From NCBI GenBank assembly GCA_046347155.1, contig JAXMGT010000001.1:1178001-1242000 (forward strand): a stretch of 64,000 bases of DNA, written 5' to 3'. Each line of letters starts with the position of its first letter. Positions within the stretch are counted from its first letter, which is position 1. The translations under genes were made by a program, and so were the position numbers. A model generated the notes under the pieces. It saw only the letters and a list, made by a program, of their open reading frames with translations. It searched no databases and was not told the DNA's origin. Shown one piece after another: positions 1 through 8,332 of the stretch. The DNA is from RPQJ01 sp046347155 (GTDB lineage: Bacteria > Pseudomonadota > Gammaproteobacteria > Steroidobacterales > Steroidobacteraceae).

Positions 1-583
1 CGCCCGCCCGCGCCGCGCAGGTGTGCGCGACCTGCGGCATGCCGCGCCAGACATTCGCGACGATGTTGACGATGCTGCCCGGCGCGCCGTGGTCGCGCCA
101 GCGACGCGCGGCGGACTGCATCATGTACCAGGTGCCGTTCAGGTTCGTGTCGATGACGGCGTTCCAGCCCTTGACGCTGAAGTCGATCGCCGGCTGCGGG
201 AACTGCCCGCCGCCGTTGTTCACGACGACGTCGAGCCGGCCGTAGCGCTGCCACACCGCCTCGACGAGACCGTCCACCTGCTCGGGATCGCGGATCGTCA
301 TCGGGTGCGTGGAGATGTCCCGGCCCAGGTGGGTGCGGATGCCGGCCGCGGTCTCCTCGAGCTTCTCGGCACGCCGGCCGCAGATCATCACGTCGGCGCC
401 GAGCCGTGCGAACAGGTAGGCCATCGCGCGCCCCATGCCCGAGCCGCCGCCCGAGACCAGGAACACCTTGCCGGCCAGCAGTCCCGGCGCGTAGACGGTC
501 GGGTGCGTGGCGAGCTCGGCGTCGCTCATGCCCCACTCCCGCGGGACCTGTGCCGGGCGCAGCCGTCGTGCGCTCTGATCCAT
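1..583 (-). CDS. SDR family oxidoreductase, 3' end cut by window edge
   Basis: Partial NAD(P)-dependent short-chain dehydrogenase/reductase; 194 codons are visible and the C-terminus lies outside the window. After a roughly 35-residue N-terminal extension comes the cofactor loop SGGGSGMG (residues 44-51), then a VVVNNGGGQF strand corresponding to the usual NNAG motif. The Ser-Tyr-Lys catalytic part is off the edge. The ATG at 583 lies 2 bases after the stop of the preceding thiolase gene, so it is the last visible gene of the leftward operon that starts with a Rieske oxygenase. The substrate is unknown. The extension resembles 2,4-dienoyl-CoA-reductase-like SDRs, but that is only a guess. Confidence 0.85.
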   Translation of the reverse strand, partial: MDQSARRLRPAQVPREWGMSDAELATHPTVYAPGLLAGKVFLVSGGGSGMGRAMAYLFARLGADVMICGRRAEKLEETAAGIRTHLGRDISTHPMTIRDPEQVDGLVEAVWQRYGRLDVVVNNGGGQFPQPAIDFSVKGWNAVIDTNLNGTWYMMQSAARRWRDHGAPGSIVNIVANVWRGMPQVAHTCAARAG

Positions 584-585
584 GC

Positions 586-1788
586 TCAACCTCCGTGCAG
601 TCCCAGGATGGACACGCTCGCGACGTTGCGATTCGGTATCCCGCCCAGGTTGTGCGTCAGCCCGATCGACGGCGTGCCGGCCTGGCGTTCGCCGGCCCGC
701 CCGAGCAGCTGCGTGTAGATCTCGTAGGCCATCCGGAGCCCCGACGCGCCGACCGGGTGGCCGAAGCACTTGAGCCCGCCGTCCGTCTGGCAGGGCACGG
801 CGCCGCCGCGGTCGTAGCGACCGTCCAGCACGTCGTGCACCGCCCGTCCCTCGTCCGAGAAGCCGAGGTCCTCCATCAGCACGAGCTCCGTGATCGAGAA
901 GCAGTCGTGCACTTCCATCAGATTCACCTGCCGGCGCGGGTCGTCGATGCCGGCCTCGCGGTAGGCGCGCGCGGCGGCGAGGCGCGAGGTGAGCGTGTGG
1001 CTGCCGTCCCAGCTCGCGTGCCCCATCTCGACGCCGTTCGACGGTGCGAGCTGCAGCGCCTTCACGGTCACCATCTCGCGCTTGCCGAGCGAGGCGGCGA
1101 TCGCCGGCGTCGTGACGATCGCGCAGGCGGCGCCGTCGCTGACGCCGCAGCAGTCGTAAAGGCCGAGCGGGTAGGCCACCATCGCGGCCGAGGTGGCCTG
1201 GTCGATCGTGATCCGGTTGCGCAGGTGCGCGCGCGGGTTCGCGACCGCGTTCTCGTGGCTCTTCCACGAAACGTGCGCGAGCGCCTGCTTGAGTTCGGGA
1301 ATCGTGTGGCCGTGCCGGGCCGCATACGCCGCTGCGAGCTGCGCGAATGCGCCGGGCGGCGTCATGCCGGGCTGCCAGAGATCGTCGAACGTGCCCTTCG
1401 TGCGCTCGGGCAGCCCCGCGAAGCCGGTGTCCTTCAGCTTCTCGACGCCCATCGCGAGCGCGATGTCGGCGGCGCCCGCCGCGACCGCGTAGACCGCGCC
1501 GCGCAACGCCTCGGTCCCGGTCGCGCAGAGGTTCTCGACGCGCGTGACCGGGACGTTCGGCAGCCGCAGTGCGAGCGAGAGGGGCAGGCCCGACTTGCCG
1601 GTGCTCTGTTCCTGGTAGAAGACGCCGAGCCACGCGGCCTCGATCCGGTCACGCTCGATACCCGCGTCGGCGACGGCCTCCTCGAAGGCCTCGACCATCA
1701 GGTCCTCGGGGCCCGCGTCCCAGCGCTCGCCGAACCGAGAGCAGCCCATGCCGAGGATCGCCACCTTGTCGCGGATGCCGCTCGCCAT
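586..1788 (-). CDS. Thiolase-fold enzyme, lipid-transfer-protein (SCP-x/Ltp) type
   Basis: 400-residue thiolase-superfamily protein. The nucleophile-loop cysteine is present (ENLCATGTEALRGA) and so is a GHPVGASG motif. The C-terminal loop reads THNLGG instead of the CxG of biosynthetic and degradative thiolases, which is typical of the SCP-x/Ltp branch that includes steroid-degrading retro-aldolases such as Ltp2. ATG at 1788 lies 2 bases after the stop of the HMG-CoA-synthase-like/DUF35 gene. Known Ltp-type enzymes work with a DUF35 partner, so the adjacent DUF35 fusion is the likely partner (inference). Expected role: carbon-carbon bond cleavage or acyl transfer on a CoA thioester in the catabolic cluster. 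Confidence 0.88.
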   Translation of the reverse strand: MASGIRDKVAILGMGCSRFGERWDAGPEDLMVEAFEEAVADAGIERDRIEAAWLGVFYQEQSTGKSGLPLSLALRLPNVPVTRVENLCATGTEALRGAVYAVAAGAADIALAMGVEKLKDTGFAGLPERTKGTFDDLWQPGMTPPGAFAQLAAAYAARHGHTIPELKQALAHVSWKSHENAVANPRAHLRNRITIDQATSAAMVAYPLGLYDCCGVSDGAACAIVTTPAIAASLGKREMVTVKALQLAPSNGVEMGHASWDGSHTLTSRLAAARAYREAGIDDPRRQVNLMEVHDCFSITELVLMEDLGFSDEGRAVHDVLDGRYDRGGAVPCQTDGGLKCFGHPVGASGLRMAYEIYTQLLGRAGERQAGTPSIGLTHNLGGIPNRNVASVSILGLHGG

Positions 1789-1790
1789 GT

Positions 1791-3236
1791 TCAGTGCCTC
1801 ACCGGCACGGCCTTCCAGGCGTAGCGCCGGAAGCCGCGGAGTCGGTCGAAATCCTTGATCCGGAACACGAAGCCGACCGGCGTGCCCACGGCGAGCGAAC
1901 CCGGTGGCGTGTCCGAGAACTCGATGAACACGTTGCCGCCGCCCTCGAACGCGACGTTTCCGTACACGAGCGGCGGGCTGCGCGAGAATGCGAGCCAGTC
2001 CTCGGTGTAGGTCTTCACGCGGCCCGGCGTGTCGGCCAGCCGGTGATCGTCCTGCGTGTGGAGCGCCCGGCAGTCCGGGTTCACGCAGCCGGGCATCTTC
2101 GGGTACTGCACCGTGCCGCAGGTACGGCAGCGCCCGCCGACGAATGCCGTGACGTCCCGGTGGCGCCGCCATGCCGCGGACTGCGAGGTGCGGTTGTCGC
2201 GCTCGGCGCGCATCCCGAAATCCATCTCGAGCACGCCCTGGTTGGACAGGAAGCGCACGTACTCGCGATCCTCGACGCCGGCGGCGAGTGCCGCCGAGAC
2301 CGGCCGGCGTGCCGGTGTGCCAGCGACGCGGAACACGAGCGCATCGCAGCCCTGACCGAAGCCCGCGACGACCACGACGTCGCCGGCCGCCGCCCGCTCG
2401 AGCACGGCGGCGAACAGCAGCAGCGGGTGTGCGGCGCCGGTGTCGCCGCACTCGGCAGACAGGTCGTCGGCCACTGCTGACGCCGCGATGCCGCAGGCAC
2501 GCGCGACGGCCGACGCATGGCGGCGCGGCGCCTGGACGACGAAATGTCCGACCTCGGCGGCTGCGACGCCGGCGCGCGCAAGCGACGCGCCGACCGCCTT
2601 CGGCACGATGCCGACGTAGCCTTCGTCGCGGACCCAGCGATCCTCGAGTGCGTAGTCGTAGTCCTCGCCGCTCGAGCGGTGGTGGTCGACGAAGTCCGCC
2701 GTGACGGTCGAACCGGCGAGAAATTCCGCCAGCAGGCCGGGACCGCGGCCCACCAGCAGGGCCGCGGCACCGTCACCGTACGAGGATTCCTGCGGGCTCG
2801 CCGGGCGCGTCCGACGGCGATCGGCCGCGACGACCAGTCGGTCGCCGTCGCCGTCGCCCAGGTGCGCGAGGGCGTCGGCGAGCGCCGTCGTGCCGGCACG
2901 CTGCGTCCCCGCGGTGTCCGCGGTGCGCGTGTCTTCGGCCAGGTCGAGCGCCGTCGCGACGACACCCGCGTTCGAGCGGTCGTCGAACGGGAACGTCGTC
3001 GAGGCGAAATCGAGCGACTGCACCTCGGAGGGCGCCGCGCCCGCCAGGCAGTCGCGTGCGGCTTCGACGGCCATTGTGAGCGCATCCTCGTCCCAGTTGG
3101 CCGCGCTGCGTCGCCCGGCGGCCTTGCCGCCCCGTGCTCCGGTCGCCCATCCGGTGGCCGCGGCAATCGCAGACCGCTCGAGTCGCGAACGCGGCAGGTA
3201 AGCACCGCAGGCCTTGATTCCGACGGGCGTGGGCAT
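1791..3236 (-). CDS. HMG-CoA-synthase-like protein fused to DUF35 OB-fold domain
   Basis: 481 residues. Residues 1-305 are a thiolase-fold HMG-CoA synthase-like domain. Residues 360-470 are a DUF35 module: a rubredoxin-like zinc ribbon with Cys370, Cys373, Cys384 and Cys389, then an OB fold. In archaea, DUF35, HMG-CoA synthase and thiolase are separate subunits of one complex; here two are fused and the thiolase gene follows at once. The positions normally holding the catalytic Cys (CxGGT) and His look like Gln112 (TQRAGTTAL) and Gln235 (FVVQAPRR), so HMG-CoA synthase chemistry is doubtful. A scaffolding role or a different acyl-CoA reaction is more likely. The loss may be typical of this subfamily. 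Confidence 0.8.
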   Translation of the reverse strand: MPTPVGIKACGAYLPRSRLERSAIAAATGWATGARGGKAAGRRSAANWDEDALTMAVEAARDCLAGAAPSEVQSLDFASTTFPFDDRSNAGVVATALDLAEDTRTADTAGTQRAGTTALADALAHLGDGDGDRLVVAADRRRTRPASPQESSYGDGAAALLVGRGPGLLAEFLAGSTVTADFVDHHRSSGEDYDYALEDRWVRDEGYVGIVPKAVGASLARAGVAAAEVGHFVVQAPRRHASAVARACGIAASAVADDLSAECGDTGAAHPLLLFAAVLERAAAGDVVVVAGFGQGCDALVFRVAGTPARRPVSAALAAGVEDREYVRFLSNQGVLEMDFGMRAERDNRTSQSAAWRRHRDVTAFVGGRCRTCGTVQYPKMPGCVNPDCRALHTQDDHRLADTPGRVKTYTEDWLAFSRSPPLVYGNVAFEGGGNVFIEFSDTPPGSLAVGTPVGFVFRIKDFDRLRGFRRYAWKAVPVRH

Positions 3237-3238
3237 CG

Positions 3239-4468
3239 TCAGTTCTCGTGGTACCGCTCGAGCAGCGGCTCGACGCGCAGGTCTTCCGGCACCGGGAGTC
3301 CGGCCCCGGCGCAGCGGCGGTCGAGTTCCTCGTGCCAGTGGTAGATGCGGCGCTCCTGGTAGTTGAGCGTCATGCCGCGGAAGCCCGGCGACTCGACCGA
3401 CTTCTGGATCTTTTCGGCGAACTGCAGGTCCTCGTCGAGGATCCGGTCGAAATTCGCGATCCGGGTCGGCCACAGGGGATGCGGGTTCGCAGGGTCGTGG
3501 TCAGGTGCGAACCAGTGGCACTCGATCCGCATCGAATCGTCCCCGGTCGGCCAGAAGAGCAGGAACGGGCAGCCGGCCGGATCCACCGGCACGACGAGGT
3601 TCGGGAAGAAGTTGAACGACGGGTTGTTCTTCACCGAGATCACGGTGGCCGTGTCGACGCGCGGCATGCCCTTCGTCCCCGGGTCGACCCAGTCCGGCCG
3701 GCGGTTCGGCGTGACCATCAGCGAATGGCCGTTGCGATAGAGCGCGATCGAGGTGCCGCGGTGGTCGAGGAATCGGTCCACCGTGTTCTGGTGGATGGAC
3801 TTCAGGTGATAGACCTCGAGGAACGCGTCGAGCAGCACCTTCACGTTGCAGCGCAGGTCGTAGCCGTGCTTCTCGACGAAGCGCCAGCGCTCCGGCTGGA
3901 ACTGCTCGAACTGCGCCGGGAACGGATCGATGTACTGGAGCAGGGGCTCGGCCGCCGGGTCCTCGTTCACGAACACCCAGTTCGCGAACTGCTCGCAGCG
4001 CACCTCGGTGAGCGAGTGATCGTCGGTGTCGAGGCCGACGAAGTCGCGCTTGTCGCGCAGGTTCACGAGCTTGCCGTCGAGGCCGTAGGTCCAGCCGTGG
4101 TACGAACACACGAGCCCGTCGCAGCGGCCCTGCGCGTCCTTCACGAGGGGCGCGCCGCGATGGCGGCAGGTGTTGTAGAACGCGCGGATCCTCATGTCCT
4201 TGCCGCGCACGATCAGGATCGGGGAACCGGTGATCGTCCAGAGCATGTACGACCCGGCCTCGGGGAGTTCGTCCGAGTGGCAGGCGTAGAGCCAGGTGCG
4301 CTTCCAGAGTGCGCGACGCTCGGTCTCGAGGAAGGCCGGGTCGCGATAGCGGGGACCCGGGATCCGCGGGAACCGGGGGAACCCCTCCGGCGGCGCCGTC
4401 CGTGCGGCTTCGTACTCCATCCCCTCGAGGAAGCGGCGTACGAACCCGTCGGTACTCTGGGCATCCAT
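3239..4468 (-). CDS. Rieske non-heme iron oxygenase, alpha subunit
   Basis: 409-residue ring-hydroxylating or monooxygenase alpha subunit. The Rieske [2Fe-2S] ligands are CRHRGAPL and CSYHGWTYG (residues about 95-120). The mononuclear-iron motif EVYHLKSIH follows in the catalytic domain, preceded by DAF. There is no beta-subunit gene nearby, so a homomeric alpha-type oxygenase of the KshA/O-demethylase kind is likely. First gene of the leftward operon (Rieske, HMGCS-like/DUF35, Ltp thiolase, SDR). It diverges from the GST-like gene at 4604 across an operator-bearing promoter. Electrons would have to come from ferredoxins elsewhere in the cluster. Substrate unknown. Confidence 0.9.
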   Translation of the reverse strand: MDAQSTDGFVRRFLEGMEYEAARTAPPEGFPRFPRIPGPRYRDPAFLETERRALWKRTWLYACHSDELPEAGSYMLWTITGSPILIVRGKDMRIRAFYNTCRHRGAPLVKDAQGRCDGLVCSYHGWTYGLDGKLVNLRDKRDFVGLDTDDHSLTEVRCEQFANWVFVNEDPAAEPLLQYIDPFPAQFEQFQPERWRFVEKHGYDLRCNVKVLLDAFLEVYHLKSIHQNTVDRFLDHRGTSIALYRNGHSLMVTPNRRPDWVDPGTKGMPRVDTATVISVKNNPSFNFFPNLVVPVDPAGCPFLLFWPTGDDSMRIECHWFAPDHDPANPHPLWPTRIANFDRILDEDLQFAEKIQKSVESPGFRGMTLNYQERRIYHWHEELDRRCAGAGLPVPEDLRVEPLLERYHEN

Positions 4469-4511
4469 CGGTCGAATCCTCGCGAGGCCGTCCCGGGAAC
4501 GGCTGTGGCGG

Positions 4512-4555
4512 ATTATAGGCGGCGGTCGACTTAAAATAAACAAGCCTGACTGTTT
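4512..4555. promoter_or_regulatory. Divergent promoter with operator site A
   Basis: Bases 4538-4555 read AAACAAGCCTGACTGTTT, a one-mismatch copy of the AAACAG-N6-CTGTTT palindrome also found at 9876 and 25733. On the minus strand a perfect TATAAT -10 box (4517-4512) faces the Rieske oxygenase gene. On the plus strand TATATT at 4574-4579 is placed 18 bases after the right half-site CTGTTT and can serve the GST-like gene. The operator covers the -35 region in both directions, consistent with repression. TetR binding is inferred. Confidence 0.65.
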
Positions 4556-4603
4556 TTTTCGGGCGCGCCGGCCTATATTGGCTGCAAGCCCCGGGGGAGT
4601 CTC

Positions 4604-5512
4604 ATGTACCGAGCCATCCTGCACCATTTCGATGCCTCCCCATATGCGGAGAAGGTGCGCGTGCTGCTCGGCATCAAGGGCCTCACGTGGGAAAGCGTGC
4701 AGATCCCGATGGTGAGCCCGAAGCCGGACCTGACCGCGCTCACGGGTGGGTATCGCAAGACGCCGGTGCTGCAACTGGGCGCCGACGTGTACTGCGACAC
4801 GAGCCGGATTGCCCGCGAACTCGAGCGGCGATGCCCCGAACCCAGCCTCTGGCCAGGTGTTGGCGCCGGGTTGCCGTTCGCGCTCGCCGGATGGGGCGAC
4901 CGGTTCTTCGAACCGGGCGCCGGACTCGCGATGAGCCTGAACGAGCTGCCCGTGGACCTGCTGAAGGACCGACAGGAGTTCTTCACGCACATGGATTTCG
5001 CGTCGTTCGGGCCGAGGCGGCCCCACTTGCTCGCGCAGGTGCGCGCACACGCGGCGCTCGTCGAGGACCAGCTCGCGGACGGCCGCGCATTCCTCGGCGG
5101 CGACCGCCCGGGGCTCGTGGATGCGACCGCGTGGTATCCGCTCTGGATGGCCCGCGGCTACGTCGCGACGACGCCTGCGCTCATCGCCGGATTCGGCCGG
5201 GTGCCCGCCTGGGAGGAGCGCGTGCGCGCGATCGGGCACGGCACGCGCCGCGAGATCGCCGCGTCGGACGCGCTCGCCGTCGCCCGCGCCGGGACACCCG
5301 ACACGCCCGGCGGCGTGGACCCGCGCGACCCGCTCGGGCTCGCGGCGGGCGCGCACGTGACGGTGACGCCGGACGACTACGGCAAGATCCCCGTCGAGGG
5401 TGAACTCGTCACGCTCGACGCGCACGAGGTCGCCGTGCTGCGGCGGACCGACGCGCTCGGCGACGTGGTCGTGCACTTCCCGAGGATCGGCTACGTCGTG
5501 GAGCCCGCGTGA
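4604..5512 (+). CDS. GST-like protein with C-terminal extension domain (paralog 1)
   Basis: 302 residues. Residues 1-80 form a glutathione S-transferase thioredoxin-fold domain (LHHFDASPYAEKVRVLL, then GGYRKTPVLQLGADVYCDT; the cis-Pro is in TPVLQ). A helical GST C-domain follows to about 220. The last 75 residues (from GVDPRDPLGLAAG) are an extra module found also in the paralog at 6223 and absent from classic GSTs. The gene opens the rightward GST operon, and the next start (GTG 5509) overlaps its stop. Likely role: glutathione-dependent thiol chemistry or detoxification of electrophilic intermediates made by the oxygenases. The substrate is not evident. Confidence 0.8.
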   Translation: MYRAILHHFDASPYAEKVRVLLGIKGLTWESVQIPMVSPKPDLTALTGGYRKTPVLQLGADVYCDTSRIARELERRCPEPSLWPGVGAGLPFALAGWGDRFFEPGAGLAMSLNELPVDLLKDRQEFFTHMDFASFGPRRPHLLAQVRAHAALVEDQLADGRAFLGGDRPGLVDATAWYPLWMARGYVATTPALIAGFGRVPAWEERVRAIGHGTRREIAASDALAVARAGTPDTPGGVDPRDPLGLAAGAHVTVTPDDYGKIPVEGELVTLDAHEVAVLRRTDALGDVVVHFPRIGYVVEPA

Positions 5513-6204
5513 TCGACGTCTTCTTCTTCCCGTCGCCGAACGGGCTCAAGCCGCGCATCCTGCTCGAGGAGTGCGGGATGCCGTACCGGATCGTCGAAGT
5601 AAACATCCTGCGCGGCGAGCAGTTCGCGCCGTGGTTCATGCGCATCTCGCCGAACAACAAGATCCCGGCGATCGTCGACCGCGACGCCCCGGGTGGTCCG
5701 CTCGCGATCTTCGAGTCCGGGGCGATCCTGCAGTACCTCGCGGAGAAGAGCGGCTACGGCCTGCCCACGGACACGCACGGCCGCTACGCGGTGCTGCAGT
5801 GGCTGCACTGGCAGGTCTCGGCGCTCGGACCGATGGCCGGGCAGGCGCACCACTTCCGCGCCTTCGCGAGCGAGGTCGTGCCCTATGGGATCAGGCGCTA
5901 CACGGACGAGGTGAACCGGTTGTACGGCGTGCTCGACCGCCAGCTCGAGGGCCGTGAGTTCGTCACGGGCGAGTACTCCATCGCCGACATCGCCTGCTGG
6001 CCGTGGATCGCGCACCACGAACGACAGGGTCAGGCGCTCGAGTCGTTCCCGAACGTCGAGCGATGGTTTTCGGCGATGGCCGCGCGCCCGGCCGTCCAGC
6101 GCGCACAGCAGAAGAGTCCCGAGCGCATGGCCGACGCCGAGGCGCAGCGGTTTCTCTACGGCCAGACCGCGGCGAGGGTCGCGGACCTGCGCGGCGACGG
6201 CTGA
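5509..6204 (+). CDS. Glutathione S-transferase, YghU/Nu-class-like
   Basis: 231-residue GST. The N-terminal thioredoxin-fold domain carries FFFPSPNGLKPRILLEE and the NNKIPAIVD cis-Pro motif, then the glutathione-binding ESGAILQYLAEK segment. The C-terminal all-helical domain has the usual YSIADIACWPW N-cap motif. This pattern matches the disulfide-bond reductase YghU/GstB group better than classical conjugating GSTs. The GTG start overlaps the upstream stop (GTGA), and the third GST gene begins 18 bases downstream, so the three are one transcription unit. Likely function: glutathione-dependent reduction, or opening of epoxide or quinone intermediates. Confidence 0.87.
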   Translation: MIDVFFFPSPNGLKPRILLEECGMPYRIVEVNILRGEQFAPWFMRISPNNKIPAIVDRDAPGGPLAIFESGAILQYLAEKSGYGLPTDTHGRYAVLQWLHWQVSALGPMAGQAHHFRAFASEVVPYGIRRYTDEVNRLYGVLDRQLEGREFVTGEYSIADIACWPWIAHHERQGQALESFPNVERWFSAMAARPAVQRAQQKSPERMADAEAQRFLYGQTAARVADLRGDG

Positions 6205-6222
6205 TCGACCCGGGAGGTGATC

Positions 6223-7131
6223 GTGGACATCATCCTGCACGCCTATGACGCGTCGCCGTTCACGCAGCGGGCGCTCAAGCTCCTCGCGATCAAGGGCCTC
6301 GCCTGGCGCTGGGTCGAGACGCCGATGATGCCGCCGAAGGACGACCTGGTCGCGCTCACCGGCGGCTATCGTGGCACGCCGGTGATGCAGATCGGCGCGG
6401 ACGTCTACGTGGATTCGCAGCGGATTGCGCGCGAGCTCGAGCGGCGCCACCCGTCGCCCTCGTACTTCCCGACGGGCGACGCGGGGATCGGCTGGGCGCT
6501 CGTCGAGTGGGCCGACGCGTACTTCCGCAGCGGCCTCGTGATGGCGATCCGGACAACGAGCGCGGCCTGGCCCGCGGAATTCCGCGCCGACCGGCAGCGG
6601 CTGTTCCCGGACATCGACTTCGAGCGCGCCGACCTCGAGCACGCGCGTGCGCAGTTCCGCGCGTACTCGGGCTTCATCGAGGCGCAGCTCGCGGACGGGC
6701 GCGCGTTCCTCGGTGGTCCGTCACCCGGCCTCGCGGACGTGCATGCATGGACCGTTCCGTGGTTCGCGCGTGCGTCCATCCCGGGCGTCAATGAACTGCT
6801 CGCGGCGTTCCCGCGCATGGCCGCGTGGGAAGCCCGCGTCGCCGCGCTCGGCGAGGGGCGGCGCACCGCGTGCACGGCCGGGGAGGCGTTTGCGGTTGCG
6901 CGGGCCTCGACGCCGGCCCCGGGCGAGGTCGACCCCGGCGATGCGCTCGGGCTCGCGGCCGGCGAGGTGGTCGAAGTGGTCCCGGACGACACGAGTCGCG
7001 GCGTCGTGCGCGGCGCGGTGCACGCGGCGGACTGGAACGGCATCTCGATCCACCGCACGCACCCGCGCTGCGGCGAGGTGGTCGTGCACTTTCCGCGGGT
7101 CGGGTATCGCGTCAGCCGCGTCGCGGGCTGA
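6223..7131 (+). CDS. GST-like protein with C-terminal extension domain (paralog 2)
   Basis: 302-residue paralog of the protein at 4604, with the same layout: GST N-domain (LHAYDASPFTQRALKLL; GGYRGTPVMQIGADVYVDS), helical domain, and the shared C-terminal module (VDPGDALGLAAGEVVEVVPDD, ending VVVHFPRVGYRV). I start it at GTG 6223 because the Shine-Dalgarno CGGGAGG at 6211-6217 is then 5 bases away; an in-frame GTG at 6217 would sit inside that ribosome site. It ends 7 bases from the convergent CoA-transferase stop. Two diverged copies flanking a standard GST suggest a heteromer or distinct substrates (inference). Confidence 0.78.
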   Translation: MDIILHAYDASPFTQRALKLLAIKGLAWRWVETPMMPPKDDLVALTGGYRGTPVMQIGADVYVDSQRIARELERRHPSPSYFPTGDAGIGWALVEWADAYFRSGLVMAIRTTSAAWPAEFRADRQRLFPDIDFERADLEHARAQFRAYSGFIEAQLADGRAFLGGPSPGLADVHAWTVPWFARASIPGVNELLAAFPRMAAWEARVAALGEGRRTACTAGEAFAVARASTPAPGEVDPGDALGLAAGEVVEVVPDDTSRGVVRGAVHAADWNGISIHRTHPRCGEVVVHFPRVGYRVSRVAG

Positions 7132-7137
7132 GCGCGT

Positions 7138-8325
7138 TCAGATCACCCGGGCATCGCGCAGCCCGGCAATCGCAGTCGCGTCGTAGCCGAGTTCGCCGAG
7201 CAGCGCCTCCGTGTCCTCGCCGATCGTCGGCGGTCGCCGCGTGATGCCGCCGCCGCTCACCGAGAGCCGCACCGGCAGGTCGGGGACCGGCGCCGGTCGC
7301 GCGAGCCCGGGGTATTCCGCGACCGATGCGAGGAAGCCCATCGCCGCGACCTGCGGGTCGTCGAGCGCCTGCTGTGGCGTGTACACCGGTCCGGCGGGCA
7401 GGCCCGCGGCCTCGAGTTCGGCGATGGCCTCGGCCGTCGTCCGCGTCGCGCACCACTCGCGCATCCGGGCGAGGATCTCGGCCGAGTGTTCGCCGCGCGA
7501 CGCGTCGGACTGCCAGCGCGGATCGCCGGTCCAGCGCGACTCGTCGCCCATCAGCCGCGCCCAGCGACGGAAGAGCCCGTTGCCGACGACGTGAGTGAGC
7601 ACGTGGCCATCGCGGGTCGCGAACACGTCCGAGGGTGCCGAGGTCTGCACGCGGTTGCCGGTGCCGACCCGGTCGGGTCGCGCGACGGCCTGCTCGACGA
7701 GGTGCGAGCCGAACACCGCGAGCGCCGTTCCGAGCAGGCTCGCCTGCACCTGCTGGCCCTCGCCGGTGCGCGCGCGGTGCATCAGCGCCGCCAGCACGCC
7801 GAATGCCGAGAGCACCGCGGTCGAATAGTCGACGTAGGGGGCCGCGGCCTTGGCCGGCTGCCCCGGCGTGCCCGTGATGTACATCGCGCCCGACATGGCC
7901 TGCCCGATGCCGTCGAAGCCGCCGCGGTCGCGGTACGGCCCTTCGTCGCCGAACGCCGTCTGCGTCGCGAGGATGATGTCGGGCTTCGCGACGCGCAGCT
8001 GGCCATAGTCGAGGCCGAGCGAGGCGAGCGCCGCGGGTGGCAGGTTCGCGACGACGACGTCGGCCGTGGCCACGAGCCTGCGGACGATCTCGCGACCGCC
8101 CGGGGAGGCGAGGTCGAGTGCGATCGAACGCTTGTTGCAGCCCGTCTGCAGGAACACCGCGCCTTCACCCTGCGGCGTGACGGGTGCGATCCAGCGGTCT
8201 TCGCCGCCCTCGCGCCGTTCGACGCGGATCACCTCGGCGCCGAGGTAGCCGAGCAGCGTCGCGCAGTAGGGCCCGGCGACGTAACGGCCGAAGTCGAGGA
8301 CGCGGATGCCGTCGAGGACGCCCAC
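7138..8325 (-). CDS. Family III CoA-transferase (CaiB/BaiF type)
   Basis: 395 residues with the family III CoA-transferase core. RVLDFGRYVAGPYCATLLGY opens the Rossmann-like domain, NKRSIALDL follows, and GFDGIGQAMSGAM holds the aspartate expected to form the acyl-enzyme anhydride. GTG start at 8325, 7 bases after the acyl-CoA dehydrogenase stop. It is the third gene of the leftward operon led by the Rieske ferredoxin. The family moves CoA between carboxylic acids and would activate or recycle the pathway acid. An alternative is an alpha-methylacyl-CoA racemase, which shares the fold; overall features favour transferase. Confidence 0.86.
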   Translation of the reverse strand: MGVLDGIRVLDFGRYVAGPYCATLLGYLGAEVIRVERREGGEDRWIAPVTPQGEGAVFLQTGCNKRSIALDLASPGGREIVRRLVATADVVVANLPPAALASLGLDYGQLRVAKPDIILATQTAFGDEGPYRDRGGFDGIGQAMSGAMYITGTPGQPAKAAAPYVDYSTAVLSAFGVLAALMHRARTGEGQQVQASLLGTALAVFGSHLVEQAVARPDRVGTGNRVQTSAPSDVFATRDGHVLTHVVGNGLFRRWARLMGDESRWTGDPRWQSDASRGEHSAEILARMREWCATRTTAEAIAELEAAGLPAGPVYTPQQALDDPQVAAMGFLASVAEYPGLARPAPVPDLPVRLSVSGGGITRRPPTIGEDTEALLGELGYDATAIAGLRDARVI

Positions 8326-8332
8326 GGCAGGC

